From positions 1-17,905 of the forward strand of contig CAMLPZ010000053.1 in NCBI GenBank assembly GCA_946482045.1: a stretch of DNA of 17,905 nucleotides, in the 5' to 3' direction. The DNA is from an uncultured Asticcacaulis sp. GTDB taxonomy: Bacteria > Pseudomonadota > Alphaproteobacteria > Caulobacterales > Caulobacteraceae. Position numbers and translations under genes: made by a program. A model generated the notes under the pieces. It did not search any database. It had not been told where the DNA came from and was given only the letters and a program-made list of their open reading frames with translations. Numbering within the stretch: the stretch's first letter is position 1; the number at the start of each line of letters is the position of its first letter. Shown here in pieces: positions 1-6,758 of this stretch.

Positions 1-284
1 GCCTTGGCTTCGGGTCCGGTCAGCAGCACATTGGCGCGGTCGAGAATTTTGCCCATGCGTGTACGGTCCCAGTCGTAGCGCCGGACCATGACGGGAAGCC
101 CGCCCAGGATATAGACCTCCGAGTCGCCGCGTTTGACGCGCCACAAGGCCGGGCCGGGATAGCGCTTGGTGATGACGACGGCGTTCGGGTCCCATTCTTC
201 TTCGGCTGAGGTTTGCTCCTGCGCCAGGGCGGGCAGGGGGATAAGCGCGGCGGCGATAAGCAGGGGTATGAGCAGTTTACGCAT
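1..284 (-). CDS. TraB/GumN family secreted protein, N-terminal part only
   Basis: The gene runs off the left edge, so only the first 94 residues are visible. It starts at an ATG (282-284) and opens with a classic signal peptide: Met-Arg-Lys, a hydrophobic stretch to about residue 20, and a likely cleavage after Ala-Leu-Ala at residue 21. The mature protein is therefore exported, to the periplasm or envelope. Residues 44-62 (GPALWRVKRGDSEVYILGG) match the conserved opening of TraB/GumN (Tiki-like) proteins, where a short beta-hairpin precedes the family's first GxxH motif. Here that position reads GGLP (residues 61-64), so the histidine is absent. The family is linked to metal-dependent proteolysis in animals, but its bacterial role is poorly known and I do not assign one. 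It lies 57 bases downstream of a small membrane-protein gene on the same strand and could be co-transcribed with it. Confidence 0.7.
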   Translation of the reverse strand, partial: MRKLLIPLLIAAALIPLPALAQEQTSAEEEWDPNAVVITKRYPGPALWRVKRGDSEVYILGGLPVMVRRYDWDRTRMGKILDRANVLLTGPEAK

Positions 285-341
285 CGTCGTATCCAGGAAA
301 GGCGTCGAACCTATCACGCCCTGTCATATACTGCGCGCAAA

Positions 342-752
342 TTAAGGTGTTGATTTGGCGTTTGGATCCTTATCGGGCCGACGGATCAGCCAGGCGATCG
401 AGCCGGTCAGGAAAGCCACCCAGGTGCCCAACAGGGTGAAAAGCAGAATGTCATCCAGGGAAGTCGCGAAATACCAGGCAAGCAGGGCTCCGCAAACTGT
501 GGATAGCCCGACATTGGAATAATAGTCTGTCAGTTTGAAGTGTTGAAGGATCGCCTGAACTGGAATGCCGACGACCACCATCGGCACGCCCGCCAAAACG
601 AGCCCTATAAATATTCCCCACGGATCAAGATGAAAATAAGGGGGAGGGGTCTGCCGGATGGCTTGAATCAAACCTATTGTCATATAGCCAAGCTGGCCGC
701 CAAGCGCCGAAGCAATGACGCAAGCCACAACGGATTTCAGAGGTTTGTTCAT
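342..752 (-). CDS. Small hypothetical membrane protein (4 predicted TM segments)
   Basis: This 136-residue protein is not one I recognise. It has four hydrophobic segments that look membrane-spanning, at about residues 8-30, 45-68, 80-98 and 103-124. A short charged tail (RRPDKDPNAK) ends the protein, which by the positive-inside rule suggests a cytoplasmic C terminus. There is no signal peptide beyond the first helix and no catalytic motif. The ATG at 750-752 is preceded by a strong purine-rich Shine-Dalgarno stretch (GGGGGGAG, about 8 bases upstream). The gene sits 64 bases beyond the accD stop on the same strand, behind a likely terminator, so it may be a separate transcription unit. Its codon use looks like that of its neighbours. 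The coding call is supported by the ribosome site and by coherent membrane topology; the function is unknown. Confidence 0.7.
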   Translation of the reverse strand: MNKPLKSVVACVIASALGGQLGYMTIGLIQAIRQTPPPYFHLDPWGIFIGLVLAGVPMVVVGIPVQAILQHFKLTDYYSNVGLSTVCGALLAWYFATSLDDILLFTLLGTWVAFLTGSIAWLIRRPDKDPNAKSTP

Positions 753-758
753 CGTTCA

Positions 759-773
759 GGCTCCCCCCGAGCC
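759..773 (-). promoter_or_regulatory. Small hairpin containing the ribosome binding site of the membrane-protein gene
   Basis: On the minus strand GGCTC and GAGCC form a 5-bp stem around a loop of five G residues. The purine-rich Shine-Dalgarno sequence lies in the loop and in the 3' arm of the stem. Folding could limit translation of the 136-residue membrane protein. The stem is short, so this is only a possibility. Confidence 0.25.
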
Positions 774-795
774 ACACGAAAGAAAACCTATGGGT

Positions 796-816
796 CCAGG
801 GTCCTTCGGACCCTGG
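796..816 (-). terminator. Hairpin directly after accD, probable terminator of the trp-accD unit
   Basis: A perfect 9-bp inverted repeat (CCAGGGTCC / GGACCCTGG) with a 3-base loop starts at the base next to the accD stop codon (817-819). Reading on the minus strand, a T-rich stretch (GGTTTTCTTTC) follows about 7 bases after the stem, not immediately. It therefore resembles an intrinsic terminator with a displaced U tract. A role in 3' end stabilisation is an alternative. Confidence 0.5.
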
Positions 817-1749
817 TTACGCAGCCTTGCGGCGGCCGCTCATAAGCATCGACATCAATGCGCCCAGCACTTCCGGCAGCTCCGAACGCGGCACCACGCG
901 ATCGACCATACCCTTTTCGACCAGATATTCCGAACGCTGGAAACCATCCGGCAGCTTTTCGCGGATGGTCGTCTCGATGACGCGTGGGCCGGCAAAGCCG
1001 ATCAGCGCACCCGGCTCGGCGAGGTGGATATCACCCAGCATGGCATAGGACGCCGTCACGCCGCCCGTCGTCGGGTCGGTCAGCACGACGATATAGGGCA
1101 GCTGCGCCGCCTTTAACTCATTGATGGCCAGGGTCGTTCGCGCCATCTGCATCAGCGACAAGGCGCCTTCCTGCATGCGGGCGCCGCCGGCGGCTGTAAA
1201 GGCGACCATCGGGCATTTGCGTTCAATAGCGGCTTTAGCTGCGGCAATGAAGCCTTCACCGGCGGCCATGCCGAGAGACCCGCCCATGAAGGCGAAGTCC
1301 TGGACGAGCACGACGCAGTCGACGCCCTGGACCTTGCCGTAGCCGATGGCCATGACGTCTTTTTCGCCGGTTGCCGCGCGCGCCTGTTTCAAACGCTCGC
1401 TATAGGCCTTGCCGTCGGAAAAGTGCAGCGGATCCTCGACCACGTCCGGTGTCGGCAGGCTTTCGAACTGGCCGTCATCGAAAGTGTATTTCATACGCGC
1501 GGCCGGGCCGATGCGCATATGGCGGCCGGAAGGCGTCACCCACAGGGCAGCTTCCAGGTCCGAACGATAGATCATATCGCCGGTGTCGGGGTCCTTGACC
1601 CACAGATTTTCAGGGGTTTCGCCACGGCGATTGACCAGCTTGGAGACGCCGGGCGCGATCTTGGCCAGCCATCCGCCACGCTCACGGCGTTCGGCGGGCT
1701 TGGCGGCGGGCGGAAGCTTCGGACCCTTGGTGGAATCAGCCATTGCCAT
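817..1749 (-). CDS. accD: Acetyl-CoA carboxylase carboxyltransferase subunit beta, zinc finger lost
   Basis: AccD forms the acetyl-CoA carboxylase carboxyltransferase with AccA (not in this window). The complex moves the carboxyl group from carboxybiotin to acetyl-CoA to make malonyl-CoA for fatty acid synthesis. The protein has 310 residues, close to the E. coli length. The crotonase-fold core is clear, including the [23 protein letters not shown] and [12 protein letters not shown] segments and the [16 protein letters not shown] stretch. The N-terminal domain aligns with the usual four-cysteine zinc ribbon (LWVK...MIYR...HMRIG), but all four cysteines are replaced: DPDT at residues 53-56 and TPSG at 72-75. 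The start is the ATG at 1749, with an AGGAG site 12 bases upstream. A second in-frame ATG two codons later is less well spaced. It lies 36 bases after trpA, and the two genes are probably co-transcribed. Confidence 0.95.
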   Translation of the reverse strand: MAMADSTKGPKLPPAAKPAERRERGGWLAKIAPGVSKLVNRRGETPENLWVKDPDTGDMIYRSDLEAALWVTPSGRHMRIGPAARMKYTFDDGQFESLPTPDVVEDPLHFSDGKAYSERLKQARAATGEKDVMAIGYGKVQGVDCVVLVQDFAFMGGSLGMAAGEGFIAAAKAAIERKCPMVAFTAAGGARMQEGALSLMQMARTTLAINELKAAQLPYIVVLTDPTTGGVTASYAMLGDIHLAEPGALIGFAGPRVIETTIREKLPDGFQRSEYLVEKGMVDRVVPRSELPEVLGALMSMLMSGRRKAA

Positions 1750-1785
1750 ATGTCTTTGCTACTCCTGCGACTGCCTAACTATGGT

Positions 1786-2601
1786 TCATCGCGCCGTATG
1801 AACAGCGTGAGCCAAATTTGCGGCCTTTTCCAGTACTTTTGTCTTAATGTCCGTTAATTGGGGTAAAGAATTCTTGATTTCTTCAACCAGCGCGGAACCT
1901 ACGACGGCGGCGTCAGCAACACGCGCAACCTCGGCAGCCCTTTCAGGGGTTCGGATTCCGAAGCCCACGGCCACGGGCAGGCCACCGGCTTCACGAACGC
2001 GTGATACCGGGGCGGCAATAGCGTTCGCGTCGGCTTCCTTGACGCCGGTCACCCCGGCGACGGACACATAGTAGATAAATCCGCGCGTGCGGCGAACCAG
2101 GGTTTGCAGGCGGTTATCATTGGTGGTTGGCGTCGCCAGACGGATCAGCGCCAGGTCTTCAGCGTCGAGTGCATCGGTCAAACCGTCGGCCTCTTCCGGC
2201 GGGCAATCGACGACAATCAGGCCGTCGGCTCCGACCTCGCGCATACTGGCTGCCCAGGTGGCATAGCCACGCGATTCTACCGGGTTCATGTAGCCCATGA
2301 GGATAATCGGCGTGTCCTGGTCGATCTCGCGGAAGCGGCGGACCAGTTCGAAAACGTCCTTGATCTTGGTGCCGTTCTTCAAAGACCGTTCGGCGGCGCG
2401 CTGAATGGTCGGGCCTTCCGCCATCGGATCGGAGAAGGGGAAGCCGAGCTCAATCAGGTCGGCGCCGGCGGCCGGCAGGCCTTTCAGCAGCTCAAAAGAG
2501 GTCTCAAGGTCGGGATCGCCGGCCATGATATAGGCGACGAAAGCGCCTTTGTTCTGGGCCTTCAGGTCGGCAAAGCGTTGGTTGATGCGCGAAACCGGCA
2601 T
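1786..2601 (-). CDS. trpA: Tryptophan synthase alpha chain
   Basis: TrpA cleaves indole-3-glycerol phosphate to indole and glyceraldehyde-3-phosphate and passes the indole to TrpB through the alpha2-beta2 tunnel. The protein has 271 residues, the normal length. The signature IELGFPFSDPMAEGPTIQ carries the catalytic glutamate at residue 51. The residue matching Asp60 of the Salmonella enzyme is glutamate here (residue 62), which the family pattern allows. The phosphate-binding GVTG and GFGI segments are present. The frame stays open upstream into trpB. The true start is taken as the ATG at 2599-2601, because it gives the family N terminus (MPVSRINQRF) and begins one base after the trpB stop codon. 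That spacing implies translational coupling, which suits two subunits made in equal amounts. Confidence 0.95.
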   Translation of the reverse strand: MPVSRINQRFADLKAQNKGAFVAYIMAGDPDLETSFELLKGLPAAGADLIELGFPFSDPMAEGPTIQRAAERSLKNGTKIKDVFELVRRFREIDQDTPIILMGYMNPVESRGYATWAASMREVGADGLIVVDCPPEEADGLTDALDAEDLALIRLATPTTNDNRLQTLVRRTRGFIYYVSVAGVTGVKEADANAIAAPVSRVREAGGLPVAVGFGIRTPERAAEVARVADAAVVGSALVEEIKNSLPQLTDIKTKVLEKAANLAHAVHTAR

Positions 2602-2602
2602 G

Positions 2603-3835
2603 TTACAGTCCCCCCATGGTTTCGCCCATCGCCTTGGCGACAGTAAAGATGTCCTTGTCACCGCGGCCCGACAGGTTGAGCACGACGATGCCGCCCTTGC
2701 CGACCTCCCTGGCCAGGTCGCCGACACGCGCGATAGCGTGCGACGATTCGAGTGCCGGAATGATGCCTTCCAGCTTGGAAGTCAGGGCGAAGGCTTCGAG
2801 CGCATCCTGGTCGGTGGCGGTGACGTACTTGGCACGGCCGATGTCGAACAAATAGGCGTGCTCGGGGCCAATGCCCGGATAGTCGAGGCCGGCCGAGATC
2901 GAGTGGCCTTCCAGGATCTGGCCGTCATCGTCCTGAAGCAGGTAGGTGCGGTTGCCGTGGAGGACGCCCGGACGCCCGCCGTTCAGCGAGGCGGCGTGGC
3001 CGTTATAGACGTCGAGGCCATGACCCGCGGCTTCGACGCCGACGATCCTGACGCTCTCGTCATCGATGAAGGGGTGGAACATGCCAATGGCGTTCGATCC
3101 GCCGCCAACGGCCGCGATGACGGCATCGGGCAGGCGGCCTTCCAGTTCCAGGATCTGCTGGCGCGTTTCCTTGCCAATGACCGTCTGGAACTCGCGGACC
3201 ATTTCCGGATAGGGGTGCATGCCGGCGGCTGTGCCGATCATGTAATAGGTGTCATGAACGTTGGTGACCCAGTCGCGCAGGGCCTCGTTCATGGCGTCCT
3301 TCAGCGTACCGTTGCCATTGGTGACCGGCACGACCTCGGTACCCAGCAGCTTCATGCGGAAGACGTTCGGCTTTTGGCGTTCAACGTCGAGCGCGCCCAT
3401 ATAGACGATGCACGGCAGGTCGAAGCGGGCGCAGACGGTCGCCGAGGCAACGCCATGCTGACCCGCGCCGGTTTCGGCGATAATGCGGGTGCGGCCCATG
3501 CGCTTGGCCATCAAAACCTGGCCAATGCAGTTATTGATCTTGTGCGCGCCGGTGTGGTTGAGCTCTTCGCGCTTGAAATAGATCTTGGCCCCGCCGAAAT
3601 GCTCGGTCAGTCGCTCGGCGAAATAGAGCGGTGAGGGGCGGCCAACAAAGAACTTCAGCAGCGAATGGTACTCTGCCCAAAAGGCCGGATCATTGCGCGC
3701 GACTTGCCAGGCTTCGTTCAGTTCCAGCACCAGGGGCATCAGGGTCTCAGGCACATAGAGACCGCCGAATTCGCCAAAGCGGCCCTTTGCGTCGGGCTGG
3801 CTATAGGCGTTGGAGCGGAGAACGGGGTCGTTCAC
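2603..3835 (-). CDS. trpB: Tryptophan synthase beta chain
   Basis: TrpB is a pyridoxal-phosphate enzyme that joins indole and L-serine to give L-tryptophan, working as a complex with TrpA. The protein has 410 residues. The PLP lysine lies in [11 protein letters not shown] at residue 99. The indole-site glutamate is in AETGAGQHG (residue 121), and the PLP-phosphate loop is GGGSNAIG. The start codon is GTG (3833-3835), preceded by AAGGA nine bases upstream, and it yields the normal N terminus that leads into GRFGEFGG. Its TAA stop is one base from the trpA ATG. The 46 bases between trpF and trpB contain only a weak short stem. No missing residue or frameshift is visible. Confidence 0.97.
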   Translation of the reverse strand: MNDPVLRSNAYSQPDAKGRFGEFGGLYVPETLMPLVLELNEAWQVARNDPAFWAEYHSLLKFFVGRPSPLYFAERLTEHFGGAKIYFKREELNHTGAHKINNCIGQVLMAKRMGRTRIIAETGAGQHGVASATVCARFDLPCIVYMGALDVERQKPNVFRMKLLGTEVVPVTNGNGTLKDAMNEALRDWVTNVHDTYYMIGTAAGMHPYPEMVREFQTVIGKETRQQILELEGRLPDAVIAAVGGGSNAIGMFHPFIDDESVRIVGVEAAGHGLDVYNGHAASLNGGRPGVLHGNRTYLLQDDDGQILEGHSISAGLDYPGIGPEHAYLFDIGRAKYVTATDQDALEAFALTSKLEGIIPALESSHAIARVGDLAREVGKGGIVVLNLSGRGDKDIFTVAKAMGETMGGL

Positions 3836-3881
3836 TGAACAAAGTCCTTATAAAAGAAGGGGTGGCGAAAAAGAGCCAGCG

Positions 3882-4532
3882 TTATAGCGCTTTTACAGTA
3901 CGAAGGAAGCCCGAAATCAGATCGGCGTCTTTCATACCGGGCGCCGATTCAACCCCAGACGATACGTCCACCAATTTCGCACCACTGATCGTAACAGCCT
4001 CTGCGACATTGTCAGGGTTTAGCCCGCCGGCCAGAAACCATGGCTTTTGACCATGGTATCCGCGAAGCAGGGTCCAGTCGAAACTCAAGCCCAGTCCTCC
4101 GGGCAGGGCTGCATTCTTGGGCGGCTTGGCGTCAAACAGCAGATAATCGGCCACTGGATCGAAGGCTTGCGCGGCGGTCAGGTCGGCGGCCTCGCTGATG
4201 CTGAGGGCCTTGATGACTGGAGTGCCCATAGCCTGTCGGATTGCCACAAGGCGGTCCGGCGTCTCCTTGCCGTGGAGCTGGATAAGGTCGGGTTTGACGT
4301 GCTCGCGCAGAGTGTCGATCATGGCGTCATCGGGATCGACGACCACGCTCACCAGCTTTTGTGTTGCGCCGCCTGCCCGAAGCGATAGCATAAGTTCCGA
4401 CATCGCTGTCAGTTCGATATGGCGCGGGCTCTTGGAGAAATGAATGAAGCCAAGGAAGGCCGCGCCCTCCGCAATCGCTGTCTGGGCGGCGGCGGATGAG
4501 GAAATTCCACAGATCTTGGCGGAAATGGACAT
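3882..4532 (-). CDS. trpF: Phosphoribosylanthranilate isomerase
   Basis: TrpF converts N-(5-phosphoribosyl)anthranilate to the carboxyphenylamino-deoxyribulose phosphate that feeds indole-glycerol-phosphate synthase. It is a (beta/alpha)8 barrel. The 216-residue length is typical for a stand-alone TrpF. The general base cysteine is residue 8 (KICGI), and the general acid aspartate is most likely residue 134 (LLFDAKPP). The phosphate-binding loops appear as PGGLGLSFDW and FLAGGLNPDNV. Threonine is replaced by leucine in the usual GGTG-type loop, which I take as lineage variation. The ATG at 4530-4532 has AAAGG six bases upstream. It is the first gene of the trpF-trpB-trpA-accD unit. I see no tryptophan-rich leader peptide or attenuator ahead of it. 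Confidence 0.95.
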   Translation of the reverse strand: MSISAKICGISSSAAAQTAIAEGAAFLGFIHFSKSPRHIELTAMSELMLSLRAGGATQKLVSVVVDPDDAMIDTLREHVKPDLIQLHGKETPDRLVAIRQAMGTPVIKALSISEAADLTAAQAFDPVADYLLFDAKPPKNAALPGGLGLSFDWTLLRGYHGQKPWFLAGGLNPDNVAEAVTISGAKLVDVSSGVESAPGMKDADLISGFLRTVKAL

Positions 4533-4657
4533 AAGAAACCTTTATTTTCCGGGGTCATTGGCCCGCTGGACAGCAAATAGCAAGTACCCAAAATTAACCT
4601 TTCGTAGTTAAACAAAATAAAACATAAAAAGTCCGGAAACGTTTACAAGGCATGGCA
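4533..4657. promoter_or_regulatory. Divergent promoter region between trpF and the glucokinase-like gene
   Basis: This AT-rich gap must hold the start signals for both the minus-strand trp unit and the plus-strand sugar cluster. Two dyads are visible. TTAAC-N8-GTTAA lies at 4594-4611. An 8-bp perfect palindrome, AAACGTTT, lies at 4637-4644 just upstream of the glucokinase-like ribosome site (AAGG, 4647-4650). A close relative of the second dyad occurs ahead of the next gene (5670-5680). No convincing sigma-70 pair could be fixed by eye. Confidence 0.5.
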
Positions 4658-5605
4658 ATGGCTGACCAAGTGCTGCTGAGTGACATCAGCAATGGCCTCT
4701 ACATGAAGCTCGCTCTGGCGCCGAGGGGTGGCCGGCCGGACGAGTCTACGCACTATACCTGCGACAGCCTCGAGGATTTCAAGACCGCCATCAGCGATTT
4801 CCTCGATGCGCAGGGCAAGCCGGCGCTCAGGGGCGCGGCCATTTCCGCCGGCGGCTGGGAACAGCAGGGCGTCATGGCCATGCCGAACCATAAGTTCCAG
4901 GTCGGCCGAGCCGACATGCGCGAATTCTTGGGTATACAACGGCTCAACCTCGTCAACGACTGCGTTGCCAAAGCCCTGGCCATTCCGCGTCTGGGACCGG
5001 ACGAGCGTGTGAAACTCTGCGGTGGCGAGGAAATGGCCGAGCAGGTCATCACCCTGATCAATTCCCATAACGGCTTAGGCCAGTCCAGTCTGGCGCCGGA
5101 CGGCATGGGTGGTTATACGGCCATGCCGTGCGAAGGCGGCCACTCGGACCTGACGATCGACAGCCAGCTGGAATACGATGTCTATAAGTGGCTGGCGGCC
5201 AAGTATGGCCACGTATCGCGTGAACGCGTCATCTCGATCCCTGGCCTTGTGGATGTCTGGCGTGCACTGGCGGCGCGTGACGGCGACGATTCCACTGCAC
5301 CCGGACCGGAAGAGGTCATTGCCCGCGCCGTGACAGGCGATGAGCGCTCACTTCAGGTCATGGACTTGTCGGTGGGCTGGTTGGCGGTCATGGCGTCTGA
5401 CGTGGCGCTTATTACCGGATCGCGAGGCGGCATCTATCTGACGGGTGACTATTTCGATATGATCGGCGATCTGTTCAATGTCGACGTCTTCATAGCCCGC
5501 TATCAGGACAAGGGCCGCCTCAGCGAATATGTCCGAGACATTCCGGTGTTCCGGACGCTCGCGCCAGACATGGAGGTGATTGGTCTGGCGACCTTGTTCG
5601 ATTAA
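4658..5605 (+). CDS. glk: Glucokinase-family protein, first of a tandem pair, with altered phosphate loops
   Basis: This protein aligns with bacterial glucokinases (E. coli Glk type) along its length and would phosphorylate glucose to glucose-6-phosphate. All sugar-contacting residues are kept: the Asn100-Asp101 pair with the catalytic base (LVNDCVAKALAIP), Glu159 and His162 (PCEGGHSDL), and Glu189 (SRERVISIPG). The ATP side is not. The usual DxGGTN loop reads DISNGLYM, and the GTGLG loop reads HNGLG. The C-terminal GG(V/I)FIAGG segment reads GGIYLTGDY. I chose the ATG at 4658 over the one at 4652 because AAGG lies 7 bases away rather than 1, and because it matches the start of the downstream paralogue. 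The length is then 315 residues. Its position ahead of the mannosylglucose phosphorylase, whose product is glucose, fits a glucokinase role. Activity cannot be assumed from the sequence. Confidence 0.8.
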   Translation: MADQVLLSDISNGLYMKLALAPRGGRPDESTHYTCDSLEDFKTAISDFLDAQGKPALRGAAISAGGWEQQGVMAMPNHKFQVGRADMREFLGIQRLNLVNDCVAKALAIPRLGPDERVKLCGGEEMAEQVITLINSHNGLGQSSLAPDGMGGYTAMPCEGGHSDLTIDSQLEYDVYKWLAAKYGHVSRERVISIPGLVDVWRALAARDGDDSTAPGPEEVIARAVTGDERSLQVMDLSVGWLAVMASDVALITGSRGGIYLTGDYFDMIGDLFNVDVFIARYQDKGRLSEYVRDIPVFRTLAPDMEVIGLATLFD

Positions 5606-5709
5606 TCCGGGTCCGGAAAAATGCGCGCGGAGCATTCTAGCGCTTTCCTTTCTCCCGGCCATAATTTACCAAACTGTTTGCCCAATCATCCGATCTTACC
5701 GGGACGGCT
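5606..5709 (+). promoter_or_regulatory. Gap between the glucokinase paralogues, with short dyads
   Basis: Just after the first gene there is a small palindrome (TCCGG-GT-CCGGA, 5606-5617). A weak AATGC/GCATT hairpin follows (5620-5636), with pyrimidine-rich sequence after it. This is at most a poor terminator. Further on is a perfect 11-bp dyad, CAAAC-T-GTTTG (5670-5680), about 30 bases before the next ATG. It resembles the AAACGTTT palindrome ahead of the first paralogue and could be a shared operator. Confidence 0.35.
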
Positions 5710-6660
5710 ATGACGGATCACATTCTTCTTTGTGACTTCTCCTTCGGCTCCTACATGAAGCTGGCCCTGGGTACACCGGGCCGCCGCCCCAGTGACGCCA
5801 CCCTCTATTCCTGCTCCGGCAAGAAGGATTTCGACGAGGCGGTGCTGGACTTCCTCGCCGCCCACGATCGTCCCAAGCTGATTGGCGCGGCCCTTTCGTC
5901 GCGTGGCTGGGAGCGCCACGGCAAGATTCAGCTGCCGGAAAAGGGTCTTCTTTCGCTTGGCCGTGACGATATCCGTCGTCTCCTGTCGATCCAGCGCGTC
6001 AACCTGGTCAACAATTTTGTCGCTCGCGCCCTGGCTATACCGCGTCTGCGCAAGGACGAGTGCCTGAAGCTGTGCGGCGGTGAGCCGCTCGAAGAACAGG
6101 TCATGGCCGTGCTGGGACCTCACCACGGCCTGGGCCTGGCGGCGCTGGTGCCCGACGGCGCCGGTAACTGGGCCGCCATTCCTTGCGAAGGCGGCCATTC
6201 GGACCTGCCCGTTACCAGCGACCGCGAATGGCAGGTCTATAATGTGCTCAAGGAAAAGCACCGCCACGTGGCGCGCGAACTCGTAATTTCGCTGACCGGT
6301 CTTGTCGAACTGTTCCAGGCGCTGAATACGATCGGCGGCGGGGACAGCCAGGCCAATACCCCGGAAGAAGTCATCGCGCTCGCCAATATCGGCGATCCCG
6401 TCGCGCTCGAAGCCATTGCCATGTGCAGCGGCTGGCTGGCGGCCATGGCGTCGGATGTCGCCCTAATGCTGGGTGCGCGCGGCGGTATCTACCTGACCGG
6501 CGACTTGATGGATCTGCTGGGCGACCTTTTCGACCCGGCGGTATTCTGCAAGCGCTATGCGGACAAGGGCCGGCTTAGTCCCTATGTTTCAGATATTCCG
6601 GTCTATCAGACCCAGGCGCGCGACTTGGAAATCGTCGGCTTGGCGACGCTGTTCGACTAA
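5710..6660 (+). CDS. Glucokinase-family paralogue with catalytic Asp replaced by Asn
   Basis: This 316-residue protein is a full-length paralogue of the gene just upstream. They share blocks such as YMKLAL, KLCGGE, PCEGGHSDL and GGIYLTGD. Most of the sugar pocket is kept: Asn101, Glu160, His163 and Glu190. The catalytic base that is Asp in glucokinases is Asn102 (LVNNFVARALAIP; codon AAT at 6013-6015). The phosphate loops are as degenerate as in the first copy: DFSFGSYM for DxGGTN and HHGLG for GTGLG. It may therefore bind sugar without phosphorylating it, as a regulator or as a partner of the first copy, or it may be a slow kinase. The ATG at 5710 is preceded by a modest GGGACGG. The frame is intact and codon use is normal, so it does not look like a decaying pseudogene. 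Automatic pipelines would probably call it glucokinase. Confidence 0.8.
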   Translation: MTDHILLCDFSFGSYMKLALGTPGRRPSDATLYSCSGKKDFDEAVLDFLAAHDRPKLIGAALSSRGWERHGKIQLPEKGLLSLGRDDIRRLLSIQRVNLVNNFVARALAIPRLRKDECLKLCGGEPLEEQVMAVLGPHHGLGLAALVPDGAGNWAAIPCEGGHSDLPVTSDREWQVYNVLKEKHRHVARELVISLTGLVELFQALNTIGGGDSQANTPEEVIALANIGDPVALEAIAMCSGWLAAMASDVALMLGARGGIYLTGDLMDLLGDLFDPAVFCKRYADKGRLSPYVSDIPVYQTQARDLEIVGLATLFD

Positions 6661-6684
6661 CAATGGGCCAAGACATCACCGTTC

Positions 6685-6734
6685 TTGACAAAAAGGCCTG
6701 GACGCCATAGAGCAATTAATTAAATCAAATTGTT
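6685..6734 (+). promoter_or_regulatory. Candidate promoter and operator for the phosphorylase-epimerase-symporter genes
   Basis: A perfect TTGACA (6685-6690) is followed 17 bases later by a weak TAGAGC. An interrupted inverted repeat overlaps the downstream end: AGCAATT at 6711-6717 and AATTGTT at 6728-6734, with one mismatch. Together they suggest a repressible internal promoter for the three downstream genes. The -10 match is poor, so this remains tentative. The GH130 ribosome site GGGGA (6748-6752) follows. Confidence 0.35.
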
Positions 6735-6758
6735 TTAAGAGAGTGGCGGGGAATTAAA

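Noticed and set aside
2602..2727. Longer trpA start that would add 42 residues inside trpB
   Set aside because: The extra residues do not resemble TrpA. The ATG at 2601 sits one base from the trpB stop and gives the family N terminus.
2549..3634. Long plus-strand open frame opposite trpB (361 codons)
   Set aside because: trpB on the other strand has every catalytic motif. The antisense product has no recognisable domain and arises from codon bias.
4533..4657. Tryptophan attenuator or leader peptide ahead of trpF
   Set aside because: No short open frame with adjacent Trp codons and no alternative hairpins with a T tract are visible.
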